A stretch of 64,000 nt of DNA from Maniola hyperantus (GCF_902806685.2 NC_048555.1:8494001-8558000), one strand, 5' to 3'. Positions 54,301-60,990 are shown, counted from the first letter of the stretch. Notes: generated from the sequence alone by a model not told the origin. A program made the numbers and translations.

Positions 54301-54932
54301 GCGGTTACGCACTCTTCCGATCCGTGTCCGTGAAAATACGTGCCGAAGTAGTCATAGAATTATTTTTATGGTAGCTTATAGGTAATAATAGGCTTATATG
54401 GTAGGTACATATGACGTAGATATTTTTTATATCCGTATTTTCACTTCTCAACGGGTAACAGCAAATCGATCGCGATCAGTATACCTAATAGCTTGGAAAA
54501 AAGCCATCCATAATACATAGCATAAGTATAATAGCATACAATCCATTTTCATTTCTTCCCTATTACTTAGTAACAGGTTTAATTCCGGAAAAAAAATCTT
54601 AGTGCAACTCAACACGGGTTTCATTAGTATTCTGAACTTTTCAAGAAGAATCACTACCAGGAAGTTCCCACGGAATCTTTAAAAACCTAAATCCACACGT
54701 ACGAAGTCGCGGGCATCAGCTAGTCATAATAATTGTACTCATAAATTGTTTTCTTTGCCAGATTCCTCTAGTCAGCAATGAAGGAACGACAGGCTTGGGG
54801 TCCACGATTAAACCAAAAAGAGTAGATACGACCCTGGGTCCTGCCACCCTGCGGTTAGCAGCGAAGACCAAGATGCTCCAACCTCCAGCCAAGGTCTTTC
54901 AGCAAGAGGAAGAGGATTCAGATGAGACTTAA
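17685..54932 (+). CDS. Aggf1: AGGF1, angiogenic factor with G-patch and FHA domains 1
   Basis: Coding exons 17685-17870, 17948-18376, 18900-19052, 19946-19993, 20081-20345, 21316-21479, 21925-22053, 23681-23786, 24431-24638, 25477-25576, 51196-51429, 51709-51948, 54762-54932. With all three terminal copies the frame is 2433 nt (810 residues); with only the last copy it is 652 residues, nearer the roughly 700 of vertebrate AGGF1. Domain order is diagnostic: N-terminal basic helix, OCRE (about 184-232), acidic region, FHA (about 385-475), Arg/Lys-rich coiled coil, G-patch (about 570-610). In vertebrates AGGF1 is known as a growth factor and as a nuclear, splicing-associated protein; in insects a nuclear RNA-processing role is more likely (inference). 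The only weak splice site is the exon 4 donor. Confidence 0.92.
18900..19052 (+). CDS. Aggf1: AGGF1 exon 3: second half of OCRE and lysine tail
   Basis: Begins ELGLYYHTDTGCYYYY, the tyrosine-rich octamer pattern that defines the OCRE repeat, a fold found in splicing-related proteins such as RBM5/10. Ends in a Lys/Ala cluster (KKAAKKKK) resembling a nuclear localisation signal. A SINE fragment ends about 30 bp before the acceptor ttttttcag. Confidence 0.92.
19346..19726. mobile_element. PIF/Harbinger-type MITE, complete, TAA duplication
   Basis: 381 bp. Inverted ends gagccctcgcc...ggcgagggctc, followed inward by longer imperfect arms (gcgactttttgtagcgatgc against its inverse). Flanked by TAA on both sides (19343-19345 and 19727-19729), the target duplication of this superfamily. 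In the AGGF1 intron between exons 3 and 4. Several ORFs across it are artefacts of its GC-rich repeats. Confidence 0.85.
19946..20345 (+). CDS. Aggf1: AGGF1 exons 4-5: linker and acidic region
   Basis: Exon 4 (19946-19993, 16 codons: APPSNDIENLRKQLNQ) must end at CAG/gtttca to stay in frame with exon 5. The better-looking donor TTAG/gtaaat at about 20021 would hit an immediate stop after joining. Exon 4 length is a multiple of three, so skipping it keeps the frame. Exon 5 (20081-20345) is Lys-rich and then strongly acidic (LSRELEDGECSDTASEESDG), a usual feature of AGGF1 between OCRE and FHA. Confidence 0.8.
20615..20826. mobile_element. SINE-like family A copy, full length
   Basis: 'gatgatgcccgggactacgt' to 'cgcatttataatattagtat'. 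In the AGGF1 intron 20346-21315, which also holds a tRNA-like fragment at 20905-20963 (gatctaacccccgaccaacc). Confidence 0.85.
21316..23786 (+). CDS. Aggf1: AGGF1 exons 6-8: FHA domain
   Basis: Exons 21316-21479, 21925-22053 and 23681-23786. The FHA signature is complete: G-x-I-GR (residues 395-399, GTIGRE), VSRNH across the exon 6/7 junction (413-417), GSKNGT (435-440), and HGSTIQLGETKLLCH (461-475). FHA domains bind phosphothreonine; the conserved Arg, Ser and Asn residues are present, so binding should be intact. The C-terminal HAGNDTCGHCEPGLLME is also typical of AGGF1. Confidence 0.93.
21631..21815. mobile_element. SINE-like family B copy
   Basis: 'actacacgaacttcgaacc' to 'agtcagtcggtcacctttt' in the AGGF1 intron between exons 6 and 7. 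Confidence 0.75.
22085..22342. mobile_element. SINE-like family B copy, tail first
   Basis: 'atatataaaaggaaaaggtg', an (actg)n tract, 'aaactactggacggatcggg' and end 'gcggacgaagtcgcagg'. In the AGGF1 intron between exons 7 and 8, followed by a partial family A piece at about 22390-22500. Confidence 0.85.
22700..22932. mobile_element. SINE-like family B copy, tail first
   Basis: Same structure as the copy at 22085, ending 'acgaagtcgcgagcatgagc'. It abuts the LINE relic at 22935. Confidence 0.85.
22935..23570 (-). mobile_element. LINE relic (reverse transcriptase C-terminal region)
   Basis: Minus-strand fragments IEAFEMWAYRRMLAIS and THKVTNAEV, then, across an insertion, QLIMMGKAAVRRGVSHRKKS and WLRNIRQWT. 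These are the classic post-RT motifs of insect non-LTR elements (FEMWxYRRML ... SWLRN). Broken by stops and split by the MITE at 23147-23303. In the AGGF1 intron between exons 7 and 8. Confidence 0.75.
23147..23303. mobile_element. MITE inserted in a LINE, CACAATG flanks
   Basis: Inverted ends with 'gtacacaat' and 'ctaaactaaactaaa', 157 bp. Both flanks carry CACAATG (23140-23146 and 23304-23310), a likely 7-bp target duplication. It interrupts the LINE frame at 22935-23570. Superfamily not assigned. Confidence 0.75.
24203..24408. mobile_element. SINE-like family A copy next to an AGGF1 splice acceptor
   Basis: 'gatgacacccgcgacttcgt' to 'tatgatattagtatggat'. Ends 22 bp before AGGF1 exon 9. 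Confidence 0.85.
24431..24638 (+). CDS. Aggf1: AGGF1 exon 9: charged coiled-coil linker
   Basis: Encodes QEKEKKVAYTRTCSVQKQHQ, then LELARLKNKYAPKRLEIEET and a polar end. The 'LARLKNKY' block before the G-patch is an AGGF1 feature. Incoming phase 1 from exon 8 makes the first codon ACG. The acceptor aaaccttatag lies 22 bp after the 3' end of a SINE (24203-24408), so part of its upstream context is transposon sequence. Confidence 0.85.
24692..25056. mobile_element. SINE-like family A copy split by an RTE-like LINE end
   Basis: Tail-first family A copy. At about 24823-24937 it is broken by an insert ending in (gaa)n, flanked by the 14-bp duplication agcttgcatcccgg. A family B copy follows at 25057-25215. 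In the AGGF1 intron between exons 9 and 10. Confidence 0.8.
25477..25576 (+). CDS. Aggf1: AGGF1 exon 10: first half of the G-patch
   Basis: Encodes FITPENKGFKLLEKMGWSKG followed by EGLGKDNQGEREP. NKGFKLLEKMGW-KGEGLG is the G-patch core, a motif that binds and activates DEAH-box helicases. The exon stops before the last conserved glycines, which come from the terminal exon 25.6 kb away. Donor gtgagt, phase 0. Confidence 0.93.
25690..25905. repeat. 'aatagaggatcttccaaaa' interspersed repeat (family F)
   Basis: Shared blocks: 'cgtaaaatccacgt', 'cgattaaactaaaaaac', 'gtgacgtcacat', 'acgtttgataaaaag'. Further copies at 26262-26490 and 46425-46650. Two of the three copies bracket the LINE relic at 25950-26240. 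Confidence 0.7.
25950..26240 (+). mobile_element. CR1/Jockey-like LINE relic
   Basis: Frame reads HLWARSPQYQLLSFDRIQKR, AVRLVDNPKLTSSLE, CVLYRLYN, FYNRTARHRKQFQPHHVGTW: the C-terminal reverse transcriptase region of a common lepidopteran non-LTR element. Internally deleted between LYNL and FYNRT. Confidence 0.8.
27533..27765 (+). mobile_element. tRNA-headed SINE with a LINE-like tail
   Basis: 'tggcgcagtggtgagcgctg' is A-box-like and 'gtgttcgatttctg' B-box-like. The tail 'aggtttcggccgtagctaat' is shared with the LINE 3' end at about 10535, suggesting the SINE borrows that LINE's tail. Confidence 0.55.
27770..28233. mobile_element. hAT-type MITE, complete, 8-bp duplication
   Basis: 464 bp. 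Inverted ends cagtggtgtagctacc and its imperfect inverse ggttacctacgccactg. Exact 8-bp duplication CTTGCACC at 27762-27769 and 28234-28241, the length expected for hAT. No transposase. Confidence 0.92.
28694..28915. mobile_element. SINE-like family B copy, full length
   Basis: 'gcttatgctcgcgacttcgt' to 'ccttttatataattaga'; clean copy. A reverse partial copy lies at 29692-29823. Confidence 0.9.
29084..29247. mobile_element. MITE with 'tagtacgcgaccggtcgag' ends
   Basis: Left 'tagtacgcgaccggtcgaga' and right 'aacctgtcgcgcacta' are inverted copies, with TA at both flanks. GC-rich centre. Related left ends occur at about 55724 and 56804. Confidence 0.75.
31440..31683. mobile_element. SINE-like family A copy, full length
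   Basis: 'gatgacgcccgcgacttcgt' to 'ataatattagtatggat'; close to consensus, with an (acag)n stretch. Confidence 0.9.
32503..33178. mobile_element. Two SINE-like family B copies in opposite orientation
   Basis: 32503-32636 tail first and partial; 32961-33178 head first and near complete. Between them lies ordinary sequence plus the palindrome at 32854-32896. Confidence 0.75.
32854..32896. repeat. Perfect palindrome, 18-bp arms, 7-bp loop
   Basis: Arms 32854-32871 (gtaggtatttgcctctag) and 32879-32896 are exact inverse copies. Confidence 0.95.
34160..34235 (-). mobile_element. tRNA-derived SINE head
   Basis: 'caggaatcgaacccgcgtct' is a B-box complement and 'gaccactaagctacgcc' an A-box end. 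Looks like a tRNA pseudogene or SINE head; no full cloverleaf. Confidence 0.55.
34995..35033. repeat. Perfect palindrome, 15-bp arms, 9-bp loop
   Basis: Arms caaaaatatcacccc and ggggtgatatttttg. Confidence 0.9.
35143..35312. mobile_element. SINE-like family A copy, partial
   Basis: Tail-first copy ('actaatattataaatgctaa') missing much of its middle. Confidence 0.7.
36177..36301. repeat. Imperfect foldback
   Basis: 'gtccattttcaatat' and 'atctatctgtaat' on the left mirror 'attacagatag' and 'cattgaaaacggac' on the right. A second looser inverted pair (accaatcaga / tctgattggt) lies just upstream at 36077-36147. Confidence 0.55.
36738..37310. mobile_element. 'aaaccggccaagtgcgagtc' repeat
   Basis: Starts 'aaaccggccaagtgcgagtc' and ends 'tacggaaccctaaaaag'; a long copy of the family also seen at 50750-50882, 59047-59110 and 62170-62395. 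Confidence 0.6.
37728..38103. mobile_element. Two SINE-like family A copies in tandem
   Basis: 37728-37884 is a degraded variant 1 and 37887-38103 is variant 2 (caaaaaatcacgtcgatccg). Same orientation. Confidence 0.8.
38870..39086. mobile_element. SINE-like family B copy
   Basis: 'cgtgacttcgtccacgtgga' to 'cttttatatatttaga'; near complete. Confidence 0.85.
40055..40218. mobile_element. Foldback element with arms of about 41 bp
   Basis: Left 'caatatctgtcaccggct' and right 'agccggtgacagatattg' pair over about 41-45 bp around an 80-bp centre (gggttcgaaactagttcgg). Related single-arm pieces at about 3600-3690 and 25225-25400. Confidence 0.8.
40259..40295. repeat. Perfect palindrome, 17-bp arms, 3-bp loop
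   Basis: Arms tagttttacctcaaatt and its exact inverse around 'aac'. Confidence 0.93.
40972..41308 (+). mobile_element. tRNA-headed SINE (family C) with inverted tail fragment
   Basis: 41011-41308 is a plus-strand copy: head 'gtggtagcctagtggttaga' (A box), 'gggtttgatcccagg' (B box), tail 'gatgggttgatcatgatg'. 40972-41010 is the tail end of another copy in opposite orientation, directly joined. Confidence 0.8.
42270..42592 (-). mobile_element. tRNA-headed SINE (family C), full length
   Basis: Reverse copy from '(cat)n gatcaacccatcgccgg' to 'gatcgaacccccgacctcc' and 'aaccactaggctatcac'. The most complete member in the window. Confidence 0.85.
43090..43590. mobile_element. Cluster of SINE-like copies (B, B, A)
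   Basis: Family B copies at 43090-43275 and 43277-43523, then a family A head at 43525-43590 (gatgcccgcggcttcgtccg), all head first. The second B copy has an internal duplication of its 'gctatctgcat' segment. Confidence 0.8.
44166..44302. mobile_element. Tc1/mariner-type MITE, right end lost
   Basis: Left end cagcacgcggcagaaa preceded by TA; the interior matches the 1972 and 60068 copies ('acagagacaacgctctacaa'). Confidence 0.7.
44790..44998. mobile_element. SINE-like family A copy, tail first
   Basis: 'aatgcgaaagtgtgtctg' to 'gacgaagtcacgggcgtcat'; near complete. A broken further copy runs from 45360 and resumes near 45770-45925. Confidence 0.85.
45924..45950 (+). repeat. G15 / C8 homopolymer pair
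   Basis: Fifteen G followed by 'ttag' and eight C; also 'aaggggggtgtcagggcc' at 45284. Probably the G-rich and C-rich parts of a degraded hAT-like MITE. Confidence 0.85.
47042..47375. mobile_element. hAT-type MITE, complete, 8-bp duplication
   Basis: 334 bp. Ends tagggttgccagg and cctggcaaccct. Exact 8-bp duplication CTTGCATA at 47034-47041 and 47376-47383. Interior rich in 'tgtccggc'. No transposase. Confidence 0.93.
48564..48621. repeat. Perfect 58-bp palindrome, 28-bp arms, 2-bp loop
   Basis: Arms 48564-48591 and 48594-48621 (acgtctgctcgtacctacac and onward) are exact inverse copies around 'aa'. Nothing transposon-like at the edges. Confidence 0.97.
49886..50700 (+). pseudogene. Decayed fourth copy of the AGGF1 terminal-exon unit
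   Basis: Starts with a degraded exon end (tttacagtcgcacgctacag, compare the end of copy 1) followed by intron sequence that closely matches the intron after copy 2 (51949 to about 52620). Shared blocks include 'cgccgctttacattag' and 'cacttccgttcgtctagg'. Most of the exon is missing, so it can no longer be spliced in. Confidence 0.8.
50750..50882. mobile_element. 'tctcgcacttggccggtttt' repeat end
   Basis: Fragment of the family at 36738, inserted between the decayed unit and AGGF1 terminal-exon copy 1. Confidence 0.6.
51196..51429 (+). CDS. Aggf1: AGGF1 terminal exon copy 1 (internal)
   Basis: 78 codons: IPIVSNEGTTGLGSTSEPKR, then a conserved LRLAAKTKMLQPPAK block and an acidic run (QQEEEEEDDTTF), ending LQSDTT. 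Acceptor tttgccag and donor ACA/gtaaga, phase 0 at both ends, so it can be included or skipped freely. The GTTGLG segment completes the G-patch begun in exon 10. Confidence 0.85.
51709..51948 (+). CDS. Aggf1: AGGF1 terminal exon copy 2 (internal)
   Basis: 80 codons, nearly identical to copy 1 over its first two-thirds. Differences include GAVTLRL for GPATLRL, EEEDSDD for EEEEEDD, and two extra residues near the end (GPGISQSDTT). Acceptor tttgctag and donor ACA/gtgagt, phase 0 both sides. The frame is intact throughout, which argues that it is not simply a dead copy. Confidence 0.85.
51949..54761. other. Intron between AGGF1 terminal-exon copies 2 and 3
   Basis: The first 670 bp match the decayed unit at 49916-50690. 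The rest holds a degraded family A piece (52800-52936), an AAATA-rich run (53540-53575), a (TG)n-rich tract (53812-53935) and a family A head at 54657-54724 ending 38 bp before exon copy 3. No gene seen. Confidence 0.7.
54762..54932 (+). CDS. Aggf1: AGGF1 terminal exon copy 3 with stop codon
   Basis: 56 codons then TAA at 54930-54932: IPLVSNEGTTGLGSTIKPKR, VDTTLGPATLRLAAKTKMLQ, PPAKVFQQEEEDSDET. It stops where copies 1 and 2 continue into DTTF. Two codons are missing relative to the other copies (RVDTTLGP against RVVSKTLGP). Phase 0 acceptor tttgccag. No AATAAA is seen close downstream; an ATTAAA lies near 55431. Confidence 0.88.
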   Translation: MPLVSNEGTTGLGSTIKPKRVDTTLGPATLRLAAKTKMLQPPAKVFQQEEEDSDET

Positions 54933-55071
54933 AATGTTTCCTTATAAGCTACTTGGTGAAGCTTATTAGTCTAAGCCTAGCCTACCATCCGACTAGCTAA
55001 ATATTATATTGTTATAATACGTATTACGTAGGTACCTTATAAAACGTTACTTAGGTATACATCCTCCATAC

Positions 55072-55284
55072 TATATAATATTATAAATGCGAAAGTGTGT
55101 CTGTCTGTCTGTCTGTCTGCTAGGCTTTCACGGTCCAACCGTTCAGCCGATTTTGACGAAATTTAGTACAGAGATAGCTTGCATCCCGGGGAAGGACATA
55201 GGCATACTTTTTATCCCGGAAAATCAAAGAGTTCCCACGGGATTTTCAAAAACCTAAATCCACGCGAACGAAGTCGTCTAGTTT
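55072..55284. mobile_element. SINE-like family A copy, tail first
   Basis: 'aaatgcgaaagtgtgtctg' to 'cgaacgaagtcgtctag'; near complete, 140 bp after the AGGF1 stop codon and so possibly within its 3' UTR. Confidence 0.88.
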
Positions 55285-56803
55285 TGAAATATGATAGTTA
55301 ATTTATGATGTTACAATTTTGAATTTACAATTGGAGATTTTATTTATCATGGTTTTTTCTAAAATATGCTCTTCATCATAAAAATGTTGATTTTAATATA
55401 TTACTGCGACATGAGTAAATGTACCTATTTAATTAAAAAAAAAATTTTTTAAGTACGTTAATTGTTTTATTTTTATTTTTTAATAACCTTATCAGTTAGG
55501 GCGATTACGCACAGCATCCGATTCGAATCCGTGAAAATACGTTTCCGAAGTAGTCATAAATCTATTTGTATTAAGCACTAGCTCCGACCTCCGTCATCCG
55601 TGACAATATCTCGGATTCAAATTCGAGCCTCGGATTCAAATCGGACATCCTTTTCATCATACTTCCCGTGAAAAAGAATAACACTAGATTTACACAATTT
55701 AATTAAGTTGACATGAATTATTATGTTAGTACGCGACAGGTCGAGATGAAGAAAATTCTCTTCTACTGTCTGAATGAAAGGGGGTATTGTGGACTGGCCG
55801 CTGTGCGCTGAAGGAATAGAACATGCCTACATGATAGCACGAACTATGAGGTAATAGGAGCACGAGCACAAAGCCTCGCTGTAAATAATGGTGAATAAAC
55901 TTTAATGAAGTGTACACTGAATAGATCAATGACAGAGAGGTGCCATAGTTATTATAATAGAGGTAGAGATGGGAGCACGAGGACCTGTCGGTCTGATTGA
56001 TGTTGGGCCTGATTTTATTCTGTGTGTCAATATATTGCTGCCTTTACAATCGTCGTTGTCGTCGTTAACCGATAGATGTTCACTCCTGGACATAGCCATG
56101 GTCTTACGCCACCTGAATCCAGCGACCTCCTCCCTGCGACTCGTATGATGTCGATTGAGAGGTCACGCCAAAACTCTGTCATTTCCGGTGCGAGAGTGTC
56201 ATTCCAGCTCCTTGGGACCCCAACGTCTATCGTCAGGTACCTACCTAAGTAAATCGATGGTTAATTTTTGTCCCATGATTTCCATGAAATCGAGATCTGC
56301 ATTTCTATTGTTTATTATAAACATCGTTTCTCTATGGTTTTCACATGGAGTACAAGACCTAGGTATATTTTTAATTTGTACACTCACGCGATAACACACC
56401 AACATAATCTGACAAATTGTGTTTTATTTGATTAGAGAGCGATTGCTCTAAATCACTCTAAATCGCTGTCAAATCAATGAGATCATTTCTAAAAATTCTA
56501 GTTAATTTTTAACAAGAATCTGACACTATTGTCTGTAACTCAATGATCATTGTAGGTTATGGTGTCTAGAGCAACCGTCGCCTCGTAATGCGCAGGAGTG
56601 GTTCCCGTCTAGCCGCCCCGTCTGCTAATAGAAGGCGTCTATTGACGTGCCAATTCAAGTTAACGCGGCCGCTCGCCTTAATGGATTCTATTAAAATTAT
56701 CGCTTCCACGATGAACAAACTACGAAGTCATCCTACGCATAATATGGAAATTGTTTGCTGGAGTGTAATTAAATTGCACTTGAAGACGCGTTAACGAAGG
56801 TAG

Positions 56804-57004
56804 GTATAGTATGCGATAGGTCGAGATGGCAATCGGGGTGCGGACGCCTCCCATACACGCACAGCCCCCGCGCTAACCCGCACCGGGTTCTATAGTAATA
56901 TTTTTTGGAGTCGGTGCCAATGTGGAGTCACAAAACAATATGAAGAGTAGATAGACGGTATGTGCGGCAATTGGCACCGGCTCCAAAAAATATTACTATA
57001 GAAC
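56804..57004. mobile_element. Foldback MITE nested in another MITE fragment
   Basis: 56887-57004 is a palindrome-like MITE with 35-bp arms (gttctatagtaatatttttt and its inverse, one mismatch) and a 48-bp centre. It interrupts a piece (56804-56886) of the family complete at 29084-29247. Confidence 0.8.
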
Positions 57005-57713
57005 TACAATAACTCTTGTATACATAATATGTTGGATGTTGGGTAATAATTAAATTATTTTTTACTTTTTAATGTTTGTGATTATTGAAGTCGGTTTTTT
57101 TTTTGAATTTTTTTCTTTTATATATTTAGATAAGATGAACTGCGATGCAAATTATGATGCAAACGCTAAAACTTAGCTGTCATACCAAATGCATCATACC
57201 TGAGTTCGCGGAGCAGCTTCACGAATTTAGACAAAAACTCGGTTGGTGTGGATGTCCCCAAGGATCGCTTTGGGCCGCCTTGGCTCAGGAACTTATACAA
57301 TCGCTTTAAATTGTTTTTTGATTCAGCAGCAAAAGCATGGCAGTAGGTTGGACAAACTAAAGGTAAATGACGTCATCTTACGTTGTTTTTCTCGTTTGAA
57401 CCCTCTATTTTCGTAAGTAAATTTAGGTAGGACTCATTCTAGTTGGTACAATATTCAGCGAAAAGATCAAAACGAACTCAAATAAATCGCCAACGGATTT
57501 ATTGCAAAGGGATATTTATTTTAGGGCCAATTTCGTATTTGATATTAAGAAATAGGTAGGCAGATAATTTATTTTAGGTTAATTTAAAACCTGAGTAAAT
57601 GTTTGGTTTAAGGCGAATTTTAAAAATAAACATTGAATGTTTTCGTCCTCATTATTATGTACTGTACCTATCTACTTCCGCATAATATATAAAAATAAAC
57701 ATCCTGAATCATC

Positions 57714-57880
57714 TAAATATATAATAGGAAAAGGTGACTGACTGACTGACTGACTGACTGATCTATCAACGCACAGCTCTAACTACTGGACGGATCGGGC
57801 TGGCCAAATAGATAGCTAATACGACGTAGGCATCGTGATTTTTGAAAATTCAAGCCCTAAGGGTGTGAAATAGGGGTTTG
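57714..57880. mobile_element. SINE-like family B copy, tail first, truncated
   Basis: 'atatataataggaaaaggtg', (actg)n, 'actactggacggatcgggct', ending 'gtgaaataggggtttgg'. A family A head piece follows at 58020-58080. Confidence 0.75.
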
Positions 57881-58639
57881 GTTTTTTAGGATTTCTATAT
57901 CTTTGCAGACAATATAAAGATGGTCGCCCTTTTTTTGAATAAATCACACATTTTATGTTTTAAAATATGAGTAGTACCTTCATTAAAGAACGACATAGGC
58001 TACTTTTGATCCCGGAAATTCAAAGCTCCCACGGCATTTTTAAAAATTCCACGTGGACGAAGTCGCGGGCATCATCTAGTAAAATATAAATAAAAAAATC
58101 TAAAAAATCTTAAGTCCCTATGCTAGGTTGGAGTTGTTTTAGGCAACTGGTCAATTTCTATAAAACTTAATCAGAGAATACTACCTACCTATAAGTATAG
58201 AGGTAGGTAGATCTAGGTACTTAGGTATTTTCATACATTTTCCTCTAAGTCTAATGGGAAACTAGCGTGCACGTCGTTTTCCGTGAGTGCAGCTAAAAGC
58301 TGTTTTAATACAGTACCTAGGCAGTCTAGGCACTAGAGAACTAACTACTCGATGCAGTGATTAGCTGAAACGACTTGATTGCAGCCGAGCATGCATTGTT
58401 CCTGTTCCTAGCATTTATTACTAGGTACCTTTTAAACATAAATTGACTATTTTAATAGTTATTATGCTAGACACGTAGCCACTCAAAAGACCAGTTCAGC
58501 AAGATCCCATACTCGTACAAGCTAAAATTACACAATTTAGGTAACTGATAACATATACTTACATGAAAACTTTATTTTCACGGTTTTGTGAAAAGAGAAT
58601 CCTGCAGGGGTGTATCCTAAGGTGGTCCTAAGGTGACCG

Positions 58640-58905
58640 ATAGGGCTACCTAAAGTTTAAGTTTATGTCGTCAACATTCCATCTTCGCGTACGAAACGCT
58701 TTGCGTCATCATTCCTTATACGCATGGCTAGGGTCTGGAATACTCTTCCTAGATCAATGTTTCCTGTCAATTATAATCCGGATATCTTTAAAACAAGAGT
58801 GAATATGCACCTTCTAGGCAAACGCGTCCCATCTTAGGCCACATCATCACTTCCCATCAGGTGTGATCGTGGTCAAGCGTGCGCCTATAACGAATAAAAA
58901 AAAGT
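58640..58905 (+). mobile_element. LINE 3' end (end of reverse transcriptase ORF plus 3' UTR)
   Basis: Frame HHSLIRMARVWNTLPRSMFP, VNYNPDIFKTRVNMHLLGKR, stop, then 'cacttcccatcaggtgtgat' and an A-rich end. 'ARVWNxLP ... FK' is the terminal motif of lepidopteran non-LTR elements. 5'-truncated. Confidence 0.78.
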
Positions 58906-59859
58906 TTATTTTTAGCTTTTGGTGAAAATATTCATAAAATTATTGCTCTTCTGTGACTGGATGGATGAAAACGACTTACGCATGGATATAGGTTTTTAAA
59001 AAAATGTCAGAGTCCGAAACTTTTGATATATTTAATAATTAATAAAAAAACCCGGCTAAGTGCGAGCCAGACTCGCGCACCGAGGGTTCCGTATTTTTCG
59101 TCATTTTACACGATAAATCAACGACGTTGAGAATTTTGGATAGTTAAAAAAATATTATTTTAACATTATTGGATATATTTAGGAATTGGTATTATTACTT
59201 GCAACACTTTTTTCGAACAATACACGATTATTATTATATAATATTAAGTTATTAAGTAGATGCATATTACCAAAGTAAGGTACCACAGTTAGCTTAAGCA
59301 AAAAATACAATAATGTAGAAAAACCCCAAAAGTACCTATTCATATCGCTTCGCACTAATAAAAAGATTTGGGTTCTTGAAAGTGATCGAGCGAAGTATGA
59401 GCTCCTACTTTGTGCCTATGTCAGGTACGTTTCCATTGGCCGTAAACACTCGGTTTTATGCAGGCTGGACTCATCGCTCGTTTAATTGTGGGTTATCAAA
59501 CGGTTGAACATCCCTGATCGTGCAGGCTGCGATCACGTCGCGTTCGATTACTCAGCTTGATACATGACCTGCAATTTGCAAATTCGAACACGATTTATGA
59601 TTAAAATAATTATTGCGAATAAAACGTTAGGGCGAAAGGTGTATGTGAAATGAGGGTTCTCTGCATCAATTTTTATACGCCATACTGTTTTTATTTAAGG
59701 CAAATACTATGCACTGCTTATAACATGGCTTATATTTGACAGTGATTTGACAAGACATAAATGTGTAGTACCTAGGTATAGGTATAAGCCATTATCGGAG
59801 CTATCTATGTTTTAAGCAATTAAATATTATCCCTTGCTTTAACGATGAAGGATAATATC

Positions 59860-60030
59860 GCGAGGAAATCTACATGCCTGAAAGTTCTCCACACATCTTT
59901 GAAAACCAAAGGTGTGCGACGTCTGCCGATCCGCACTTGGCTAGCGTGGTTGACTGTGGCATAAAGCCTTCTCATTTTAAGAGGAGACCTCTGCTCAGCA
60001 ATGGGCCAGTGATTGGTCGAGATTGTGTGA
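59860..60030 (+). mobile_element. tRNA-headed SINE (family C), 5'-truncated
   Basis: Begins in the body ('atctacatgcctgaaagttc') and runs to 'tggtcgagattgtgtgatg'; head missing. Confidence 0.65.
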
Positions 60031-60067
60031 TGATGAGAGAGGTAGTAGGTACCTACTTAACTAGGTA

Positions 60068-60247
60068 CAGTACGCGGCCGAAAGTAATGTACATCGGTCT
60101 TTAGAATGACATTTCGGTTTTGTAGAGCGTTCCCTCTGTCACTTATACCTATACGACGTTTTGTCGGTCTCAACGACAGAGACAGTGCTTTACAAATTTG
60201 ATATCTCCTTCTAAAGGTCGATGTACATTACTTTCGGCCGCGTACTG
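60068..60247. mobile_element. Tc1/mariner-type MITE, complete, TA duplication
   Basis: 180 bp with arms of about 38 bp (cagtacgcggccgaaagtaa), TA on both sides (60066-60067, 60248-60249). Cleanest copy of the family. Confidence 0.9.
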
Positions 60248-60670
60248 TAAGTACGTGAGCTATTCTGAAGTTCTTGAGAATGCTATTCGTCACTTATTTT
60301 CAAGATGGAACCCTAAAAATATTTTTGCATATCTCGTCGGCACGTAGAAATGATTTTGCCAGTAGATTACCTGTAAATACCTACTTGAAGTAGGTATTTT
60401 GTGTAACGTACGTGCTTGAAACACATCATAAATTATCTCGTGATTGTTTTCGTAAAAATGATTTTATAATTTGGTCCGCCGCGCCGAGGCTAAAAATATA
60501 ATACTCGCACACCCAATACGAAAACCACAATGCACCACAATCATACAGTTATTATATTATTATAAAGCCGTTCAGTCAATTTGTCTGTTTGTTCATGAAT
60601 AATAATAACTATGAGAAAAGAGGAATATTTTCCGTAGGTAGGTAGGTAAATACGTAGATCCTATACTGTC

Positions 60671-60990
60671 ATGAAAATACGTCTACTTAAATATTATAAA
60701 AATGTGCCTAGAGGCAAGGTAGTGATACCAGTCATCCTTCGCTCCACCTTGCTGAAATCCTACGCTCCGTTTATAGAGCCGCGGTCTCCACTGAAGGACC
60801 TTTCGACCCTCCAGCGTCCATCGGTCCTCCGTGTGACGTGTCGCATGACTAGTCCATTTCCACTTCAACGTGCTAGCCTGGAGATCTACATAACTATGTC
60901 GGTTGCTTTACGTCTTTGGAGAATCACTTCGTTTCGAAGTTTATCTCTCAAAAAATTCCGAGCATAGCTCTTTCCAATTTCTACAGCACT
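60671..60990 (-). mobile_element. RTE-like LINE relic
   Basis: Minus strand reads KWKWTSHATRHTEDRW and GRKVLQWRPR...KRSVG, the pattern 'KWxWxGH ... RW ... WRPR ... KRSVGRP' found at the end of lepidopteran RTE-type ORFs. Stops and frameshifts throughout. Confidence 0.7.

Noticed and set aside
56588..56794. 68-codon plus ORF as a gene
   Set aside because: No domain, no splice or codon support, no neighbouring exons; composition alone is not enough.
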